This document shows, piece after piece, positions 30,537 to 44,849 of a DNA stretch of 64,000 nt (the first letter of the stretch is position 1; each line of letters opens with the position of its first letter). The notes below the pieces were generated by a model. The model had not been told where the DNA came from. It was given only the letters and a program-made list of their open reading frames with translations, and ran no database searches. This stretch comes from Archegozetes longisetosus. Lineage: Eukaryota; Arthropoda; Arachnida; Sarcoptiformes; Trhypochthoniidae. The stretch is from positions 1,739,855 through 1,803,854 of the forward strand of contig JAEMBT020000006.1 in the NCBI GenBank assembly GCA_018873245.2. Reading direction: 5' to 3'. The translations under genes and the position numbers were made by a program.

Positions 30537-32108
30537 ATGAGTTCCGAAAGCATTGCTTCGAGACTGAGAGATAAAAGAAATATCAACAAAACAATTGGAG
30601 AATCAAACGACGACAAACTAAGACAACAGAAGAGGAGAAGAACCAATAAAAACAACAAATTAAGCAAAAAAATAATTAAATTTGAATCAAATTTAACAAT
30701 CGATGACTTAAACGATTATGTATTGGAATTGATATTAAGCTTTCTGTCATTGCGCGACAAAATCAGAAGTCAATTAGTGTCCAAACGATGGCAACAATTA
30801 ATTAATAGTTTACTAAGAAAACAAACATCGATTGGAATGAAAAATATTGCTTATAATCGAGGCGACTGTTCACTAATTGCAAGACATTCAGTCAAAGAAG
30901 GAGACATCATCGACAGAGCAATATTTGTCTTCAATCCTAGTAGTGATGGAAACGAACACTTAAGTTATTATGACTTTAGAAATGCTGTTCAACGCCCTCA
31001 CGAACAATGTATTCGTAACTTGAGATCAATTTTCCGAAAATGTCCGCAAATATTATCCTTAGATTTAAGGAGTATTCAACTGAGTGATAGTTTAGTCAAT
31101 TTGGTAGCTGATTATTGTCCTCGACTTGAGTGTCTTCACTTGAATTCAATGATTATTACAGACGGAGTTTGGCAGACGTTAAGTGATCGTTTGGCCAAAC
31201 AATTAATCCATTTAACAATCCGTAATAGTATTAAATCAGATCAGGAACCGATTGTTCAAAATTTGATTAGGAGTAGTGTCAAATTGAAGTGTTTGAAAGT
31301 GACCGAATGGACACCAGAAGTGAGGGGCAAGTGGTTAGACAATATCAGCGATTCTGTCGAAGAGGTACACATCGCCTGCACTTCTGCTGTCAATGTTTTC
31401 GAGAATATAAACACTGAAAACACCAAACATATAAAAAAGCTTAAGTTATCGACTTTTGAAGCCTTATCGCAATCAGTTATCGATAGTATAGGAACTAATT
31501 TTCTTAATTTAACTCAAATTAATTTAAGAAATTGCGAGGATTTTAATAAAAGAAGCTATAAACCGATCGCTAGTTTAGTACAACTGCAAGAGTTAAGAAT
31601 CGATTTACCGTTTGCTAATTGTGACGACGACTTTATGATTATGTGTCAGAGATGCACGAAAATGAGATCAATCGAACTGAATTTCGGTTATTTAACACTT
31701 AACTCATTGCAAATTATCGGCAAATATTGGCCACAATTAGAATCTGTTTCTTTTCGTTTGGTAACCATTGAAAAACTCAATTCTGACGCATTACTAGTAC
31801 TGCAAAATTTACAAAACTTAAGAAAGCTTTGCCTTCACGGAACTAATATCAATGACAACATCTGCCAAGTCATACATTCATCTAAGTCATTGCGTTATTT
31901 GAATCTCGATTTATGTCATTCTATATCCAAAACTGTTGTCAAACAGTTTATCGATTCATCAAAATTAAGACCAAAAGAATTGTTTGAATTATCAGTAAAA
32001 GAAACTAAAATTAATAAAATCAAAAACTTGAACAACTCTTTGGTAATAAACGATGGAACCGTTAGATTAAATAATTTATTTATTTATTGTACGGTAGAAG
32101 ATCTTTGA
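30537..32108 (+). CDS. F-box and leucine-rich-repeat protein (FBXL type)
   Basis: Intronless frame of 523 residues starting at ATG 30537; the frame opens two codons earlier only with GTG. A basic, probably nuclear-localising N-terminus (RQQKRRRTNK) is followed by an F-box at about residues 54-94 (LNDYVLELILSFLSLRDKIR, SKRWQQL), which would bind SKP1. The rest is a run of irregular leucine-rich repeats (ILSLDLRSIQLSDSLVNLVA, CPRLECLHLN, LTQINLRNC, LQELRIDL, LRKLCLHGTNIND, LRYLNLDLC), the substrate-binding part of FBXL proteins. By family this is a substrate receptor of an SCF ubiquitin ligase; the substrate is unknown. A specific vertebrate FBXL orthologue was not recognised. It may be a lineage-specific member, as single-exon F-box/LRR genes often multiply in arthropods. 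Confidence 0.93.
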   Translation: MSSESIASRLRDKRNINKTIGESNDDKLRQQKRRRTNKNNKLSKKIIKFESNLTIDDLNDYVLELILSFLSLRDKIRSQLVSKRWQQLINSLLRKQTSIGMKNIAYNRGDCSLIARHSVKEGDIIDRAIFVFNPSSDGNEHLSYYDFRNAVQRPHEQCIRNLRSIFRKCPQILSLDLRSIQLSDSLVNLVADYCPRLECLHLNSMIITDGVWQTLSDRLAKQLIHLTIRNSIKSDQEPIVQNLIRSSVKLKCLKVTEWTPEVRGKWLDNISDSVEEVHIACTSAVNVFENINTENTKHIKKLKLSTFEALSQSVIDSIGTNFLNLTQINLRNCEDFNKRSYKPIASLVQLQELRIDLPFANCDDDFMIMCQRCTKMRSIELNFGYLTLNSLQIIGKYWPQLESVSFRLVTIEKLNSDALLVLQNLQNLRKLCLHGTNINDNICQVIHSSKSLRYLNLDLCHSISKTVVKQFIDSSKLRPKELFELSVKETKINKIKNLNNSLVINDGTVRLNNLFIYCTVEDL

Positions 32109-32306
32109 ATCAATGGTTTTGTGAATTAGGAGGAAAAGAAGAGCCGCAAACAATTCCCTTATCTGTCAAATAATTTTTTATTTCATTGGATTTGATGTCA
32201 CTTTCAACCGGTTTTAATAATTTTGAAGTGCTATCACACATTTTAGACATTCTTTTGACATCCATAAATGTTTAAGATTAAATCAAAAGCTCATAGTACG
32301 CTTCTC

Positions 32307-32312
32307 AATAAA
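32307..32312 (+). terminator. Poly(A) signal AATAAA of the F-box gene
   Basis: AATAAA followed by an A-run about 200 bp after the F-box stop codon, a typical 3' UTR length. Confidence 0.55.
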
Positions 32313-35300
32313 AAACGAGAATTCATTTATTTATTATCGTCATTATTGATCTAATATTTATCTATCTTTTCACTTTGAATTCTATTAAACGTTCTTATAT
32401 TGAAGCGCTATTTATGCCATCAGTTTATCAGATCTAATATTATGACATTTACATAATATAATCTCATATCTAGTCAACTATTCAATGTTTAACAGATATT
32501 TTACTTGAATATTAAATTTCAGCTTGACAGCTCATCATCTATTGCTTTGAAATTCACTAAACAGGAAAAACTTTTTAGGTATGTATAGTTTGTCGGTATT
32601 CTATTCAATGTTTTATATTTCGCTTATCAAAAAATCGAGTTGTGCAAAAAAGTTAGTCTTTGATCAAGCTTTTCAGATAATTATTGCTCATAACTTGTCA
32701 AACAATTCATGCCATACATTACGGACACAACTGACAAGTTTTAGATCTTATATTCCACTAAATATCAAAGAAGTAATTGAAGGATAACAAAAAATAAAGT
32801 AATAGCAAGAAAAAATAATAAAAAGAAATTAAATTTCATTTCATAAAATTTATAAAAGACAAAAAAATCATGTTTCACTTCTTTATTCGGAACTTTTCCT
32901 TAGCTTTTTTCTATCGATAATTAAGTTTTGAAATTTGATGAAATCCGAAATAAAATTTTGATATATCTATTAATATTTGTTGAGGTTACCTTCTTTCAAA
33001 GCCTAAATAATTGAAGCATTGAGAATAATCCTCATTTCTTTTCTAACTTTTATCTATGAAAAGTCAAATAAAAGGCTAAACTGTTAATTTGGGCGGTTTT
33101 CAAGTTTATTGTAGCGCATACTGAATACGGAAGCAGGAAAAACATATAACTTATATATATATATATATATATACTTAGTATATATATATATGAGGAAAAT
33201 GCATTTAAAAAAACTTTTCAATGAGTTAGAGAGAGAGAGAGAGAGAGAGAGAAACAGCGAATAGAAAACGATAAAACAACACAAAAGCACAAAACTCTCA
33301 CCGAAAAAAAGGTTTAATGAATAATTGAAGTCATTGAAACGGTTTCGTTTCTGAGTTGGCATCAGTTCATATCATGCATTCTTCTCACTCTTCACTCTTT
33401 CAGAAGTAAAATGAAATAAAAATTTATTTGAAAAGCTGAAGCTATTGAAGAGAACAATTGGAATTTTAAGCCTATTTAAACATAACAACTGATAGAGTTT
33501 TCTTTTGTAGCAAGTACATTGTTATGAAATTTGCATTAAGTTCAGTTATATCATGCATACAGTAATTGTTTGAGCTGAAGCTAACTCTAGCGTATATCAC
33601 TTACAAAGAGACAGTTCTTAGCTTTAGTGCAATTTAAAGAACTTTTACTAATATGCCAACTATTCCGCTAATTCAAAACATACCCAACTTTAAGGTTTGG
33701 CGTAATGTACTTTACTCTCAAAGTGTAGTTTATTTGTGAGTAATGGTAGAGAAAATTCCTCAAATCTAATTAGATCCACATTTCTGGTATAATTGATTAA
33801 TGTGCGAACTTATAAAAGTTTAAGGGACTTGTCTCTGGTTTAGATATAAAGAAAAAATGTCTGGGCTTTTTAAGTGATGATAACATAATTTCTAATAATT
33901 TATGAATGTTTCACTTATGTTAGTTTAGAAATTGTAGTCAATTTGATGAAAACCGTTTACATCAATAACTTTTTTGAGATAAAGTTCACATGAGATTAAA
34001 ACGAAAATTGATTTTTAATTTGCATTTGTTGCTTAGTTCGAAAGTTTCAAGAACTATATGATAGATTAAAAGGCAATTTCCATTTATTTACCAAAGATTA
34101 AGATACATTTATCAAAGTAAAGGAAGTGCTAAAAGTTGAAATTCATATTTAATAGAACCTCTAAAACCTAAGAGGTAGATATGGACAAAATCAAGGTAAT
34201 ACTGGCGATGGTAATCATGATAGTTATGCCAACGCTATAAGGATAAGAGCATATGAGCTGTCATTCAATTGAACTGAACATTTTGATGATCTCACGAGAA
34301 ATCGAAGGTTAGATTCTAGTAATAGGAAGAGAAAATGAATTTTCTGCTTTATATATAACATAAGTTATGTTGAGCTTTGACGCATTCACTTTAATAACTC
34401 GTAGCCATAGAAAGAAAGCGAGACTGAGCACAGGGGACAGCATAGGGGTAGATATAAGTAATATTGCAAGATAAATAATTTGGCGGATAATAATAGAGTT
34501 AAACTGCGATTTCATCGCATTTTATACGTTAAGAAATCCTCTCCTGTTTTTTTAATGTGATATAAGGGTAAAAATTACTGATTTCTTTATAAGAGAAACA
34601 TTTTCCTGAGTAAAACGTGCATAAATATTATTTTTAGAAGTCATTAAACTATAACTGATAATCGCAAAGTTTTTCTCACTTACGAGTCTTTTTTTTTATA
34701 GTAGAATAGCTTCAAGAAATGCAAACACATTAAAGTTAAAATACTAGTGCGTCGAATGAGAGCCAGTAGATTCAAAGAGTATGTTATGAAATAAGACTTA
34801 AAAATCTATCCTTTTATTATTATTCAATTTTTTTGAAAGAGAGAAGTTTGCTTCTAGTAATGCTTGAATCAGTCATAGAAAGTAGTAAATGATGTACACT
34901 TTTAGCTGCAAATGCTTTTATTCTCATTGTTTTACAATTTTTTATGCTTTTATCTGATCAAAGTTATTTCATTTTCTCTAAGCTTTAAGATTTTCAAATA
35001 TAAAAATTGACAAAAAGTTTGAGTAAAACTTATCAATAGTTGAGAAATCAAAAGTGAATTCTTGAGCAAAACTGAATCTGTATGTGAATTTTAAGTTCAT
35101 TTGATACAAAGATCTGTAAAAATATATGTTTCAATTTAGATTTTGGTTAGCTTTCATTTTAAGAACTGTATAATTTTACAGTAATTTTCTGTAAACAAGT
35201 GAATTATGCCCGATTATTAAACTACTGGCCCAAAAAATGCTTCTGATTAAAAATGAATTTAGGAACTTTGGAAACAAGCTTTCTTAAAGACCAATAGATC

Positions 35301-38300
35301 ATTGAAGAAGTCAAACAGAAACGCAACACTTTTTCCTACGCATAGCATTCGTGAATTGAATTAAGGTTTAGTTTGATGCAATTCAAATATTGATATCTTC
35401 ATTGCTATTATTGTGATATTTGGTAGACAGTCTAGACACATAAATAAACAAAGAACTTTTCACTTAAATCCTCTATTTCTAAGATAAATACGGAAAAGCT
35501 GAAATGTTCGAGCCAACAAAGAACGGGTCGAATCACTCAAAATGGATCACAACAGAAAAGTTGTGACTGAATAAGGTTTTGCTCCTAATTAACTTTCTCT
35601 TTCTTTGAAAGTTTTCAAAAACATCTTTCAATAGAAAACATGTCATAGTTTTAGGCCCCGTAAAAAGTTAAGACTAATCTAAATACCAAACAAACCCTAA
35701 CACTCTGCCGCTTAAGTTCAAAAGAAAGTCAAAAAAATAAATAGTGAAGAAATTTGACAGATCCAGCACTAATCCCTATGACTTAGCAGTTAGTGAGCAT
35801 TGCTGCAGTTCGAAGGGGTGTAAATCTAGAGTTTCAGACCAAAGTTTTTTACAAACCAAAGAGAAAAAAGCGTTTTCTCTCAGATTACAACGGATTATCG
35901 TTAACTACATCTCGTTTCGTTAACTTCATGTTCATATTTTCAAAACAATTTTTGTATTAATGAAGATTTTTTATTGAATAACAAGCTTAATATAGTTTAT
36001 CATGAATCATCTTCTTATCAACGCTTTCGTGTATAAAGTAATTAATTATTAGCAGTAAATACACTGAATACTAATGATCTTATTATTATAATAAGTTAGA
36101 AATTAAGTTCAAATTATCAAGAATTGACTGTTGAATTCTTCCAGAATGTTAATGGCCCAGACAATTCTCACTAAGAACAGGACATTAAGAAATTTGATAG
36201 TTGTAATGATTGACAAATGTTAATTATACATAAAATTCAATTTCTTTCTTCTAAAAAATGTGCTGAAATTCAACTCCAGGATTCATACTTTTCTACTAAG
36301 TCAGTCATCTTAAGCGGTGTCATAACAATTTGAGTAGAAGAATCATTTTAAGCGCTTAAGTATATTTTTCAGATATTTTCAGTTATATTAAACGAAATGC
36401 TTCTTTAATCGAAAAAGAAATGAATTTGTTTACCAGAAGAAAAACTTTTTGAAGTTATCAAAAATAGTATTTGATCGCTCTTCCATTATTGAAAAGCAGA
36501 ACTAGGCTTCAAAAATCTTAGACACGTGTAAATCCGGCATTTTTGTAACAACAAAAAAAGTAATGTTAAGCAAGTTACAGCTATAAAGGCTTCGATTCAT
36601 GAAATGAAGGCATCAAAAGAAGATTTTTGATCGACACAAAGCCAGTTAACTGAGGGGTAGAGAAATGACCGAAATTGTAAATGAATAGCTTTTATCATGA
36701 GACCAATTATGTCTATTCCGGTTCTGTTCGTATCGATCTATGACTGCTTGTACTGGTTCTTTTGTTGACTAAAATTTAGTGTGTCATCAATTTTTCGAGT
36801 CTGACAATAATCATACGTTTTTCGGGCTATTCATTCAATTTATTCTGAACTTTAATTGAGATTCATTTGAGCTGCGCTTCATCTCCTATTACTTCATGTT
36901 ACATAATAAGCAGTTTTGCATGAATGGCTAAACTTTTTTAATTCAAATTCATCAAAAACAATCGAATTAAACTGTCAGTAACAGAAAATTTGATGTTGTT
37001 TTTTCCAATGATAGGGTATAATATTTGCTTTTGAGTACTTCGTACTGTATCTGCTCATTTGGTGCAGTATGTAATTTGTTTGAAGCTTACTATTTTTCAG
37101 GGATAGGCCTTAAAAATAATTGCAAAGTAATTTTCGACCTCGACTAAGCTTTCTTTTGATGATTACTTACAATAAAGGCTTTCCTTTTATTGATTTTTTT
37201 CAAAATTTCCCAAAATGAAAATTATCTTTGGCAACAAAAACAGTTCTCAGATTTATTTAGCAAATCATTGAAAATTGAGGACATGATTGCTTTCACTGAA
37301 ACTATTAACTCAGTCTCTGCAGGAATATATAAAATGTTGCACTAAATTGACCGAAAACATCAAATAACGCCTGTTTATTATCTAAGAGCCAATTTGAAGG
37401 ATTCAAAATAAACTTCAGATACAATGTCACTGAGCATTCATTTAAAAGTTTTTCATTGTCAATTTCTATTGAAGCATATTTTTCATCAAAGCATAACTTA
37501 ATTGAAGTTAAAAAATACTGAGTGTGAAGTTCAACTAATTATCGCCTTTCAAATTGCATTAGAGTTAGGTTGAAATGTCATTAGTAGAGTATAGAAACTA
37601 CCGGCAGATGATTAGAGCCATGGTTTTTCTATGTCGCTATTAAAATAACACAACAATCGGGTGATTATGCAAATGCACGAAATTTTCTCCCTGCTATTCA
37701 ATGCTTATAGTTTAGTGCTATTAGATTTCATTAATGTCCTTCTGGAGTAAATTAAGGTTCAATTTGGGACCACAATTTTTCTATGCATTTATGTTGACTT
37801 TCAAGTTGATTATAGAAGTTTTTAGCTTCACGTCAATTGCTCCCAAAGTTTGTTTTGTGGCTCTGAATAATAATTTCAGTTCATTTAGACTTTTAATTAG
37901 GGCTCATTGTATGGACATTCAGTACTTCCTAAACGGTTTGACATTTAAATAGACTATTAATTAGTTTTAAAAACTTTTTTTTGTAAATTGTACTGCAAAA
38001 GTGCACTTCTTTCATGTGATGTCTAAATTGTTTCTACTTAACAAAGCTGAACATTTTGAATGGCATTCATAATTGAATAAAACAATATGAAAAGTATAAC
38101 TAGTTTTTTTCTTTCTAACACTGAACTTATAGACAAAAGACAATTGAGAAATTGATCAAAGTTTCAAACTAATTAATCAATTGGCTATTCTTCGACCATA
38201 ATAATAGAAAATTTGATTTTATGAATTAATTTAGTTTCTTTATGACAGACAACAAACTTATCTGCGCTAATAATGCATTTACTAATTTTCAAAAGGATAT

Positions 38301-41300
38301 AACAATGTATAGTGAATAGAGTTATAGATGACATGCGAGACAATCACCCGAATCATAGGGTTAGCACTGATTTGACGCTTCCTTACGCTCACTAATCAAA
38401 AGCACAACATATATTCCTTAAACTAAACCACCCATACTTTAGTGCACATTTTGCATCCTTAAAATGCTAATAATTAGCACTAATTTCTATAGACTCCAAC
38501 ACATTCAAACCTAAATTAGCCTCAATTGGATTGTAAAAGCTCTGAGAATAGTTACTGAAAATTTTGGTGTCTTTTATAGGCAGCTGTTGTCTATTTGCGT
38601 TAACCACGCTATCCATCATTAGGTGTGTGTTTGATTAGTCCGGCGAACTTTTAATAGCATAGCAGATGCTCAGCTTTATTGCAGCCCTTTATTGATGGGC
38701 TTTAGAAATTGATCACATTTATCAAACGATTCGATCGAATTTTCGATATTCATGGTTCAGATATCGGTTGAAATTTGGATATTTAAAGATTTATTGTCGT
38801 CAAACCCTACCCTACGGACTTATTTTGGTAAATATGAGAAAAATTCAAGTTTGGCAATTTTTTTATTTGAAATAAAGTGATGAATTGGAGCGAAATAATG
38901 ACTGAATTTGTTGCATATGTAATATTCATGTAAATCATAGATCATCTTGTATTGTTACATAAGTAAACAGTCCTGAAAAAAGCATTACTAGTATTGAATC
39001 GGATGCATTACATTACCGTGAGATAAGCCATAAATAAGTTGTCTCGTAATTGAGAAAACAAGTGTCGCAATAATGTTAAGAATATTTTGCTCAAAAAGTA
39101 AGACTCACATAAATATGTACTAAAATAAGAAAATGCTAACCCAAAAAAGAGCAATCTTTTCATGATCTGATACAAGAAAAATATTAAAAACTTATTAGGT
39201 TTCAAATATGAGAACCTGAATCAATAAATATTATTTTGCGATAATACGGTCGATACTTGATTCAAGTATAACAAGTGAAGACAAGTTCATTCCAAGTGAG
39301 CAACATTTGCCAATCAATAAAGTACTGCAGAAGTTTGATCTAGGATTAAATCCAGGAAGTGATAGTCATATATATTGTATATTATCAGTGGTATTGTTCG
39401 ACTTCGTATCATGCAATAGTGAACTACATGCTAATGAATCTCTAATGAAATGCCAGTCCTATTGTTTAGCTAAACATTTGTTATCTCAATCTTGACTCTC
39501 GAGCTAATATTTAGGAAGTTTTATAGTTTACTCAAAATAGCAAACTTTAAGCTAATTTCGTAGATCTTATTTCCACGAAGCCTTATTCATACAAATACTT
39601 GCGTCAAGTTTTGTTGTTCTCTTAGGAAATCAAATTTTATTTATAGTCCATATAATAATAATTGATGTCTTACATGGTAAATTGAATCGTGAGCATTAAC
39701 TGGTAGCTAAAAAGTTGACTACACTCAGGACAAAGTAGTCAAATATCTATTTTATTTGTCAGGTTACTTATGTGCAACTTTTAGGGAAACAAAAATTCAC
39801 GAAAATAGTGCAAAAAAGATGAAAAGAATTAGTTTTTTCGTATGAGGCCCCTTTGTATGTAATCAATAGAAAATACAAAAGCGAAGAATTTGAAGCAATG
39901 CTACTGTTATAAGTAAATTAATGTATTGTAATATAAAAGTGGTTCCATATATAATTTTGACGGCAGTGCGAAAAAAGTTAATTAATCTGATGGAAAGTAG
40001 AGTACACCTTAACAGAAACTACTTTTTCTTCCTAATGATGTAAATTTGGAAAAGATGTTAAGAATAAGAACCTTTAGAACGTATAATTTGGTCAAATTAA
40101 AAGAGTATCAAGTTTTTGATACTCCCTAACAATAATTGTTCTATGAACTACTTTCTACCAAATTTGTTCTCTAACAGTAGCATCAATTCATACAGAAATA
40201 CAATAAACAATTAGTTGAGTGGAGGTTTTCATTCATACCCATTTTACGAAATTGATTACAGACTTTATTTGATTGTAGCTCAATACTGTGTCATTTTATT
40301 TATAGTATTAACAAAAGTTTTCAGCTCAAACCTCAATAGCACTCTTTTATATATGATACTAAAAAAATGTTTAGAAAGCAATTTATTATCCACTCATATA
40401 TAACTTTATTTTATTTTTTTATAGCAAAATTTATAGGTCACACAATGGGTTTGATCACTACCTTCTATACAATTAGAAAACAATTGTTAGATATCGTGCT
40501 AATCAAATATCCATTACTTGTTAACCATCAAAAGGTTTTTGGTTTGAATGCTTGGTTAAGATCAATGTTCAGAGTTTTTCTAATCTGAAAAAACTTGTTA
40601 CCAAAATGTTTAAGGATCTAATCCATATCGTGATCATGTGTTTCTTTCCCCTCAGCCATTGTGTGACCTTTTTTCCTAACGGCATTTCTCTTCAGTATTT
40701 TTAATCATTTAATACTTACAAAGTTCAGGTTTTAGAAAACTTTTATATAATTAGAGTTTCGTTTAGCCAAAACAATTTAAAAATGGCTTTTGGTTTACTT
40801 TAACTTTGTTTTAGTTAAAACGCGAACTAATTTTTGTTGTTTGAATTTTTTCTATTGTTATACTAGAAGAATAACGATTAGCATTTAGTGACACTTCACT
40901 TGAACTGGTTATCAAACTTTTCACACATCGATACAGTTTTCTAATAATGAGAAAAGCTTTTTCTTCTCAAATATTTGGAACAGTGTCTGCACTCAAAATT
41001 GCAAGCAATAAAAGCCAAATAATAAAATTGCTCGTAAAGAAAAATTTAATTATCAATTCACTTAACGATATATTTATCTGACAACTCATATGGTTTTCTT
41101 TCACTTAATCCAATTTTCATATTGTTATGGTTTTGAAGCCCTTCCTATTGCCTTTGGTCCCAAAAACTAACAATTAATAGGGGGGCACAAGCTTGCAAAA
41201 TGAATAATTTAAGCAAATATACAAACAATAAAGCTCATATATCATTCTAATGGCCCCAATGTGATCATATTGTTGTGTTCAATATTTTTGTGTTGAGCCT

Positions 41301-44300
41301 CAACTACTAAAATATTATAAAACTTGGCTGAGCTAACGTGTTCAGCCCTTGGGATCTGCAAAACAAATTATAATCACGTCTTAGGGATAACTCTTCAAAA
41401 GTATAAATAATAGTAATAATAAGCAACTTTTGCATTAGGGTTGCGTAACGCTGTTCCTATGCTTGAAAATGTGGGAAATGTGTTAATGTTTAATATTCTA
41501 GTTTCTCAAAACTCTATTTGATGCGTCTCGACAGCAAAAAGCTGTTTATTAAGTATTAAACAGCTAAACCTGTATATAATATATCCCCAAAGTTAAAGCT
41601 TATGCTAAACAACTCAATGAGTTTCTGCAGCAATTATATGACACACAAAATGTTAATTAAGATTAATAAATACGGAAAAGGCAACTAAATTATAATCTCA
41701 TTTTGTTCTTATTAACCATCGCTCAGCAACTCCTTTCAAACTTATCAGTATTTCTAATGCGAGGCTTTGTTTAGGAGAATCTCAATTAAAACAAAGCAAA
41801 TAATGAAGGCAGCATTTAAACACCTTTCCAAACTTAATACAATAGACGCTGAAAAATCAGGTACTATTACTTTGATAACTGTCAAAGTAACAACTTATTG
41901 TTTAGATTAGTTGTAAGACATTTATCGCAAAAAAGTTAGCAAAAGTTTCATGTCAACAAAACTTTATTCTGATTTTCAATTCAAAACATATATAAGCTTT
42001 TGGAATCAAATTGCACTCAAATTTTTTATACTGATTGAGGTAAAAAATTTCAAAATCAATTAAAGTTAACACTAGTTGTAAACTTGTGACAAGAAATTGA
42101 TTGAAGCTATAAAATAGCTTATTCAAAAATCGTTATTCTCTGGCATTAAAATATAAAAAATGTTTCCTTAAAACTTTCCATTTCTTCAGTTTAGATAAAT
42201 TAATTAAAACTTAAAACTAGCCCTCGATTGCAGAAAAATAATGAAAATGATGTTCGACACCTTATTATCTGTAGTGAATGAAAACATTTTCTGTGACAGA
42301 ATAAGCATTTACCATATTGAAGGGTGAGATATCCCTGAAGCAAATTATTGAGTCATTTGTTTTTTGAGCTCCCCTAATTGACGAGTAATTATTTAATTAT
42401 TGAAACAAGTTATTGTTTGTTTTAATTGAGTTAAATATAAGTTTTCAAGTAAAATAAATGGGTGAAGAGTTCAGGCATTCGACTAAAAAGTTTTCCTAAA
42501 AATTAGTGATAAACTAGAAATTGTTTTATTATGGTTATTAAAAAAGCATATAATCAGTTAGTTGTTATGCTTAAGATGTAGATAAGCTCATTTTTTATCT
42601 AATGCTTGAGCAATGGTTAAACTTGTAAAGCAAAATTGTTTTCAACATTTAAATGATTGACATGAGTGACACATTCTTAAGAAGAATAAGAATTGCTGCG
42701 ATGCTTAAATTTGGCGGATTGCTTGTCAGCAAAGTATAAAAGAAACACAACAATGATATAGATGTTAAAGTAAAGGACGTTTGAGTTGAGAAGCAATTCT
42801 TACTTAAGGGATCATTTGACTGCAAGTATCATTAGAGCGAACCTCATCTTTACTGCTCCTAATGAGACTACTTTAGAGTATCAGCTTTTCTGTCATTATA
42901 AATATAAGTCCAATAAAACTACTTTTATGCTAATATTCTGAACATACATATGGCCTGTCATTCAATTTAAATCGCATCGTCTGTGTGGTCATTAACACTA
43001 AAAAAATATATTAAAATCGTTAAACTATACAACACTCTTGCCATCAATGACCGTAAATGAACTCTTCACTGGTTTTCGTTCTGATAGCAGTCAATACTAT
43101 ACGTTGGTTCTTATTAGGGTTTGAATCCGTCAACTATACCCAAACGCCTTTTTACGAGAGAAACTTTGGGAAGTCAACTGTTTCATCTGAATAAAAATAG
43201 GGCCGTAGCTAGAGCTCAAACTCAGGGAGCTGTAATCCATCTATAGGCTTTCAGATGACTGAGCTTTAGTGTATAATATGCCCTCGAAGCCTCTTCACTT
43301 TGATATCAGCTTTTCAATGTTGAACCAATATACTTCAACGAAAATCTGGTTCAAAACGAAAAATTTTCACAAAATTAAGGCCTTATCGAACCTTCTACAC
43401 CTCATTGCATTGAAATCTAGAAGTTATTTTAAGGGTGATTAATTTTTAAGAATATTTTAATAATTGACATATCAAGCATATTACGTGTGAATTTAAGGGG
43501 CTAGCATAAAAAATCAATTGTAGGCCAAGAATTTAATGAAAAAGTAGCAGTGATTAGAAAAAAAAATAATTGGATATGACAAGGGTTGGACCTGATTATT
43601 TGACTTAGTTTCTTGGTAACATGTCAACGCGTCTTTGGAAATGAATATTTGCCGAAAGGCACACAATCAAATTTTAACAATTTCATCTTATCAAAGTATA
43701 TGATCCAATGAACTTATAAATTGAAAATTTTTATAATAGATTCAAAAACTAAAAAACTACGATCAAAAGCTTTCCCCTAGATTTCAATGCAATAACATGT
43801 GTAACTTTTATAAGTGCTTTCAACTTTTTGCTTCTGATTTGAATTATTTAATTAGAAAAAAGTTTGAAGTTTTAATAACAGAATATTTATTTGAATTTTC
43901 TTAATATACTCTGAATCAAATTTTATCCAGTTTGACAGACTGTGGACTACGGCGCTGATAGATGAGAAAAATTTTTAGGCAATATTATAGTGAGTCTGAG
44001 TTGGTCTGAGTCAGCATCAGTAATAAAATATGGTTCGCATCTGTTTGACATCTGCAATACTGTTTCCTACCCCTATCGGGATTTTTCAGTCCCCGCTTTG
44101 CAATCAAATTCCCGCTCTATTCCTGTGTAGTTGGCATTGATTCACGTGGAGAAGAAAAATGGACCCAAACTTCTAGTATACTACAGATAATAAATAAATA
44201 TTTGATTATTTGCTGAAAAATATACGAATCATTGATTGCAATATATAGTCAAACATTAAGTGTTTGTCTTTTTTATTCTCTAGGAGTCATTTCCTTTCAA

Positions 44301-44600
44301 TTAGAGCTTTAGCGGAAAACTAGATCTTAGCCTGAGTAATGGCTAAAATCTATTATACTTAATGAATAACTTATACTTTTGCACATGTAAGTCTTTCTTA
44401 TAGCGTATTTGACGCCGAACATCTCACAAATCCTACTCTTTATATACATTTGCTAAGCTTTCAAAATCTTAAAGATCTGTAAGACTCCCCCCAAAAGTAC
44501 CGCAGAGCCAGACATAATCAAAGTGAAAATTTGATTTTGATCCTATGCAACTAAAACCTGGGCAACAGTTTAGTAAACTTTTCAAAAAGAGTGTAAAAGG
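32313..44600. other. Large gene-free region
   Basis: About 12 kb of AT-rich DNA without a recognisable gene on either strand; open frames are short, often lack ATG and fall within the number expected by chance. It holds a TA/AG microsatellite cluster (33152-33252), two Pol III B-box-like motifs (35806-35816, 43117-43128) without tRNA folds, and a slightly GC-richer patch near 44070-44170. Distal regulatory DNA of the downstream gene may lie here, but nothing in the sequence proves it. Confidence 0.6.
33152..33252. repeat. (TA)n and (AG)n microsatellite cluster
   Basis: A TA run at 33152-33173, a second at about 33179-33192, and an AG run at 33228-33252, all read directly. A minus-strand frame across it is rich in Ser-Leu and Tyr-Ile only because of these repeats. 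Confidence 0.95.
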
Positions 44601-44639
44601 CAAATGAACCAGACATACATCTGAACGATAATAAGCGAA

Positions 44640-44849
44640 AAAACACGTGCTTTTACTTTCTCTCTGTATTCTCTCCCATCAATTTGACCCCTTATTTCGA
44701 CCCCTCAGCGGAGATGGTCTAATATTCGGTTGTATTGAGAGAAAAAATATTTCTGCTGCGAGCAAATGGTCACAAAACTCCGCCAACACAACCACAAAAG
44801 CTGTTATTTCTTCATTTGGCGTTACAGTTCAAACATGTGACACCGGGCA
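44640..44849 (+). other. Candidate 5' non-coding exon of the PPxY membrane protein gene
   Basis: This patch is clearly richer in GC and less homopolymeric than its surroundings and ends in a consensus splice donor (GGGCA|GTAAGTTT, GT at 44850-44851). An acceptor (GGTTTTCAG, ending 47369) lies 60 bp before the ATG of the next gene, so an upstream untranslated exon joined there is plausible. A stop in the ATG frame at 47376-47378 argues that any such exon is non-coding. No transcript evidence is available. Confidence 0.3.

Noticed and set aside
32912..32919. TATCGATA as a DRE site
   Set aside because: It is not near a start codon and the octamer is expected by chance about twice in the window.
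33084..33362. 92-codon minus-strand frame
   Set aside because: Its core is produced by the TA and AG repeats.
41540..41565. Nine-base-pair perfect hairpin
   Set aside because: Stems of this length with short loops are expected more than once by chance in AT-rich DNA; a second occurs at 41867-41890. No precursor-miRNA-sized fold was evident.
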